Shown here piece by piece: positions 53,851-56,379 of a stretch of 56,379 nt of DNA. Position numbers and translations under genes: made by a program. The notes beneath the pieces are model-generated. The model did not search any database. It was not told where the DNA came from and saw nothing but the letters and a program-made list of their open reading frames with translations. Position 1 is the stretch's first letter. Each line of letters begins with the position of its first letter. This DNA is from Microscilla marina ATCC 23134 (GTDB lineage: Bacteria > Bacteroidota > Bacteroidia > Cytophagales > Microscillaceae): the NCBI RefSeq assembly GCF_000169175.1, contig NZ_AAWS01000059.1:1-56379 (forward strand), given 5' to 3'.

Positions 53851-54516
53851 ATGAAACTATTTATTAGTGACTGTGACGGGGTATTGATTGACAGCGAGAT
53901 ACTTGCTGCCCAAATGATGGTGGAACACCTACAGACTTTTGGGGTACACATTGGGCTTAACGACTACCTGCGTACCTGGTCGGGTATGACATTTAGCAGC
54001 ATTATGAATGCGTTGGCAAACCAACACGGTTTTGAGTTACCTCCTGATTTTGTAGAAGTCATTACCCAAAAGCATGAAGCTTACGCTGCGGCTCACTTGC
54101 AACCCATCGCAGGAGTAAAGGAGGCATACGCCCAAATAGCCTTGCCCAAAGCGGTCGTGTCTAATAGTTGGTTGTGGCAGGTAAAACACGCCGTAGAGTT
54201 TGTGCAAATGCAAGAAGTTTTTGGCGATCGAATGTTTTCATCTGAAATGGTAGCACGCCCCAAGCCTGCGCCTGACATTTACTTACATGTAGCCGCCCAT
54301 TTTGGGCTCAAGCCCCACGAGATAGTCGTAGTAGAAGATAGTAAATCGGGGGCTAAAGCGGCTGTAGATGCGGGTATGCATGTAGTGGGTTTTGCCGGAG
54401 CCAGTCATATTCTGGACGATCACACCGACCAATTGTACAAAATAGGAGTAAAAACAGTAGTAAGCAGCATGGCAGACCTACCCAAAGCAGTAGAAGACCT
54501 TCGGGCTCAAGTTTAA
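53851..54516 (+). CDS. HAD-superfamily phosphatase (beta-phosphoglucomutase-like)
   Basis: A 221-residue cytosolic enzyme. Motif I is SDCDGVLIDSE (nucleophile Asp7 and Asp9), with an alpha-helical cap about 15-85. Motif II is AVVSNSW, motif III/IV lies around RPKPAPDIYL (Lys) and VVEDSKSGAKAA (Asp). This pattern is typical of subfamily IA (third-position D, pgmB/YieH-like), which dephosphorylates or isomerises small phospho-metabolites such as 6-phosphogluconate or sugar phosphates. The exact substrate cannot be assigned. The gene stands alone with its own promoter box and terminator. Confidence 0.88.
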   Translation: MKLFISDCDGVLIDSEILAAQMMVEHLQTFGVHIGLNDYLRTWSGMTFSSIMNALANQHGFELPPDFVEVITQKHEAYAAAHLQPIAGVKEAYAQIALPKAVVSNSWLWQVKHAVEFVQMQEVFGDRMFSSEMVARPKPAPDIYLHVAAHFGLKPHEIVVVEDSKSGAKAAVDAGMHVVGFAGASHILDDHTDQLYKIGVKTVVSSMADLPKAVEDLRAQV

Positions 54517-54532
54517 TGTTTAAGGTACCAGG

Positions 54533-54568
54533 AGCCTTGTTGATCAATGGTTTTACAAGGCTTTTTTT
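54533..54568 (+). terminator. Terminator of the HAD phosphatase gene
   Basis: AGCCTTGT and ACAAGGCT form a perfect 8-bp stem with a 14-nt loop and seven T, 17 nt after the stop codon. It lies between convergent genes. Confidence 0.8.
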
Positions 54569-54571
54569 AAG

Positions 54572-55186
54572 TTAAAAATTTCTCATTCCACCTACCGACA
54601 CCCCCACATTGCTAATGCTATAGTTGGGGTTACCCGCGCCAATAGTCCAGTCGTGCATAAGCCCCAGGTGTAGCCGTGCCTGGTCAGTAGCTTGCTGCGT
54701 GATAATGCCTACGTGGTTGTGCATGCCTAAATTATACAAAGGGTCGTTTTCGGTGAGCCCAAAAATACCAAAACCTATTTGGTGAAATAGGGTAACATCT
54801 CCTGTTTTGAGTTCACTAAACCAACCCACATTACTACTTCTAAACATAGCAAACTTGTATACTATATGTTTGTCAAAGCCCTTGTCAGGGCGATCAAAAG
54901 CTTCGCTCATTTTTCGGCGTTTTTTATTATTGGAGGCACCCTCTACCAAGGTGAAATGCAACCCCCCAGCGTAATTGTCATTGCTGACCAGATAAATGCC
55001 TGCATTTACCTTGAAACCAAAACTAAACCCTGGCGAATGACCCAAAGTTTTGAACTGTACGTTGTGTTTGCCCACCGTAAACTGCATACTGATAAAAGCC
55101 TGTGGAAAATTTGCGTTATTTTGTGCTGAGGTAGCCAAAACAACACCTGTAACAAGTAGAAGTGAATATAAGGTTTTTTGTATCAT
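54572..55186 (-). CDS. Outer-membrane-type hypothetical protein
   Basis: About 204 residues from the ATG at 55186, which gives a clear signal peptide (LYSLLLVTGVVLATSAQNN). The frame is open 31 codons further upstream but that part lacks signal features. The mature protein is a series of short amphipathic strands (FISMQFTVGKHNVQFKTLG, FSFGFKVNAGIYL, AGGLHFTLVEG, GWFSELKTGDVTLFHQIGFG, GVSVGGMRNF) ending in Phe, the usual last residue of beta-barrel outer membrane proteins. It may be a small barrel similar to PorT-like proteins, but no family is certain. Confidence 0.6.
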   Translation of the reverse strand: MIQKTLYSLLLVTGVVLATSAQNNANFPQAFISMQFTVGKHNVQFKTLGHSPGFSFGFKVNAGIYLVSNDNYAGGLHFTLVEGASNNKKRRKMSEAFDRPDKGFDKHIVYKFAMFRSSNVGWFSELKTGDVTLFHQIGFGIFGLTENDPLYNLGMHNHVGIITQQATDQARLHLGLMHDWTIGAGNPNYSISNVGVSVGGMRNF

Positions 55187-55435
55187 GCTGCCCCAATTGA
55201 TTGATGACCATAAAGGTACACTTTTCGTGAGATTTTTTAACGTAATTAAGAAAAGCCGGAGAAAACATAGCATAGGCAACGCTTTTTAGCACTTCAAACC
55301 GCCCTTGGTTTTAGGATAACTTAAATAAAAAGCCAGCCAATGGGCCACTTTTTCGTTGCCCAGGCATTGGCTATCAGTATTTTATACCAAGGTTTGTTGT
55401 ACTTGTCATTTTTCTTGAGCTGAATAACAAGATCA

Positions 55436-55467
55436 TTTGCAATCTAAAACATAAAACCATATCTTTG
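55436..55467 (+). promoter_or_regulatory. Promoter of the ribosomal protein operon
   Basis: TTTG at 55436-55439 and TATCTTTG at 55460-55467, separated by 20 nt, give a good match to the Bacteroidota vegetative promoter. The rpsF start is 42 nt after the -7 box. Confidence 0.7.
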
Positions 55468-55508
55468 CAGGCTCAAAATGTGTTATTAGTATTAATAAAA
55501 CGTAGAAA

Positions 55509-55883
55509 ATGCATTTAAACAATTACGAAACGGTGTTCATTTTAACTCCCGTTTTATCTGATGAGCAGATAAAGGACACCGTAGAAAAGTTTCAAAAAAT
55601 TCTCGCTGACAACGGTGCAGAAATTGTACATGTTGATCACTGGGGAATGAAAAAATTGGCTTATCCAATTAAAAAGAAAACTTCCGGGGTATATACTGTT
55701 GTTGAGTTCAAAGCTCCAAGTACTATTGTAAAAGCTCTAGAGACAGAATACCGTCGCGATGAGCGAGTAATGCGTCACATTTGTATCGTATTGGACAAAC
55801 ACGCAGTAGCTTATAATGAAAAGAAACGTAGAAAACTATCAGACAAAAAAGTAGATGAAGCAGCAACAACGGAGGAAAAATAA
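55509..55883 (+). CDS. rpsF: 30S ribosomal protein S6
   Basis: A 124-residue protein with the S6 fold: [19 protein letters not shown] at the start, then [20 protein letters not shown] (the strand that contacts S18), [18 protein letters not shown] and [19 protein letters not shown]. The C-terminal 25 residues are a charged tail ([20 protein letters not shown]). It binds 16S rRNA together with S18 in the platform of the 30S subunit. It is first gene of the rpsF-rpsR-rplI cluster, with the next start 1 nt after its stop codon. Confidence 0.97.
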   Translation: MHLNNYETVFILTPVLSDEQIKDTVEKFQKILADNGAEIVHVDHWGMKKLAYPIKKKTSGVYTVVEFKAPSTIVKALETEYRRDERVMRHICIVLDKHAVAYNEKKRRKLSDKKVDEAATTEEK

Positions 55884-55884
55884 C

Positions 55885-56136
55885 ATGACGTTGATGAACG
55901 AGCCCGTTCATACCAACGAAAACAGAAAAAAATATTGTCGTTTTAAAAAGAATGGCATCAAATATATCGATTACAAAGATCCTAACTTTTTGTTGAAGTT
56001 TGTAAACGATCAGGGTAAAATTCTTCCAAGAAGAATTACTGGTACGAGTCTGAAATACCAACGCAAAGTGTCGCAAGCCGTAAAAAGAGCCCGTCACTTG
56101 GCTTTGCTTCCTTATGTAACCGACTCGTTAAAATAA
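55885..56136 (+). CDS. rpsR: 30S ribosomal protein S18
   Basis: An 83-residue protein starting at the ATG 1 nt after the rpsF stop. The frame is open 10 codons further upstream, but that part overlaps rpsF and is not S18-like. Hallmarks are [38 protein letters not shown] and [20 protein letters not shown]. It pairs with S6 on the 30S platform. The tight spacing implies coupled translation with rpsF. Confidence 0.97.
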   Translation: MTLMNEPVHTNENRKKYCRFKKNGIKYIDYKDPNFLLKFVNDQGKILPRRITGTSLKYQRKVSQAVKRARHLALLPYVTDSLK

Positions 56137-56180
56137 ACGCAACTCAAACAGTACAAAACGTTTAAAATCTTATTATCGAG

Positions 56181-56379
56181 ATGGAAGTAATTTTAAAAGA
56201 CGATATACAAGGACTTGGTTACAAAAACGACATCGTAAATGTAAAGCCAGGTTATGGACGTAACTACTTGATTCCTCAAGGTTTTGCTATTCATGCAACT
56301 AAATCAGCCAAAAAAGTATTGGCAGAAAACCTTAAGCAGGCAGCCCACAAAGCTGAAAAAATCAAGAGCGATGCGCAGC
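56181..56379 (+). CDS. rplI: 50S ribosomal protein L9, N-terminal part (cut by window edge)
   Basis: The first 66 codons are present. [40 protein letters not shown] and the beginning of the long connecting helix ([20 protein letters not shown]) are typical of L9. It binds 23S rRNA domain V at the base of the L1 stalk. It is the third gene of the cluster, 44 nt after rpsR; the C-terminal domain lies beyond the window. Confidence 0.95.
   Translation, partial: MEVILKDDIQGLGYKNDIVNVKPGYGRNYLIPQGFAIHATKSAKKVLAENLKQAAHKAEKIKSDAQ

Noticed and set aside
1-56379. tRNA or rRNA genes
   Set aside because: No cloverleaf with a GTTCRANYC-type loop and no rRNA-like segment was noticed on either strand; a tRNAscan run would settle this.

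Overview
The window reads as chromosomal DNA of a marine Bacteroidota, most likely a Cytophagales member (Microscilla-like; an inference from style, not a database match). Support comes from type IX secretion (T9SS) C-terminal sorting domains, PKD/MAM-type secreted proteins, many lipoproteins, Bacteroidota-type promoters (TAnnTTTG about 19-20 bp after a T-rich/TTTG box), weak Shine-Dalgarno use and an rpsF-rpsR-rplI cluster at the right edge.

Positions 1-7200 form an accessory island of broken RHS genes: two RHS-core fragments with different C-terminal toxin domains (one RelE/ParE-like, one HExxH metallopeptidase-like). Each overlaps a small downstream gene that looks like its immunity gene. 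Several orphan immunity genes (secreted 207 aa protein, colicin-E-type Im protein, SUKH/SMI1-like protein, 150 aa protein) and decayed RHS scraps accompany them, and a repeated terminator-bearing spacer separates the modules. The first RHS copy carries an in-frame amber codon made by a 6-nt deletion.

Positions 7400-18400 are a more ordinary mosaic: a lone PhnD-like binding protein, a TIGR01777 epimerase, a small lipoprotein, a MAM/TIG/PKD secreted protein, a PH-like membrane protein, a LOG-family hydrolase followed 5 bp later by a lytic transglycosylase, and a LytTR response regulator whose phospho-acceptor Asp is replaced by Asn.

Positions 19285-43754 hold three giant paralogous secreted proteins (about 1573, 2681 and 2911 aa). 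Each has its own copy of a conserved upstream region with a promoter, a long leader, an unusually long signal-peptide n-region, Ig/PKD-like repeats, a common MAM-like plus Omp28/thioredoxin-like C-terminal block, a T9SS sorting domain and the same terminator hairpin. The second and third share near-identical DNA blocks, suggesting recombination between them.

Positions 44000-53060 lie mostly on the minus strand: an Ig-repeat protein, four tandem 139 aa paralogues separated by fossils of the 3' end of a neighbouring SGNH esterase gene, the intact SGNH lipoprotein, an OB-fold lipoprotein and a lipoprotein with an internal duplication. Positions 53800-56379 hold a HAD phosphatase, an outer-membrane-type protein and ribosomal genes rpsF, rpsR and rplI (cut by the window edge).

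Two MITE-like families occur between genes. One is about 219 bp with CAATA..TATTG ends and 5-7 bp target duplications, with an apparent empty site in one tandem unit. The other is 211 bp, in two near-identical copies. Shorter REP-like palindromes are also scattered through the window. One copy of each MITE family sits between a likely promoter and the start codon of a secreted-protein gene.
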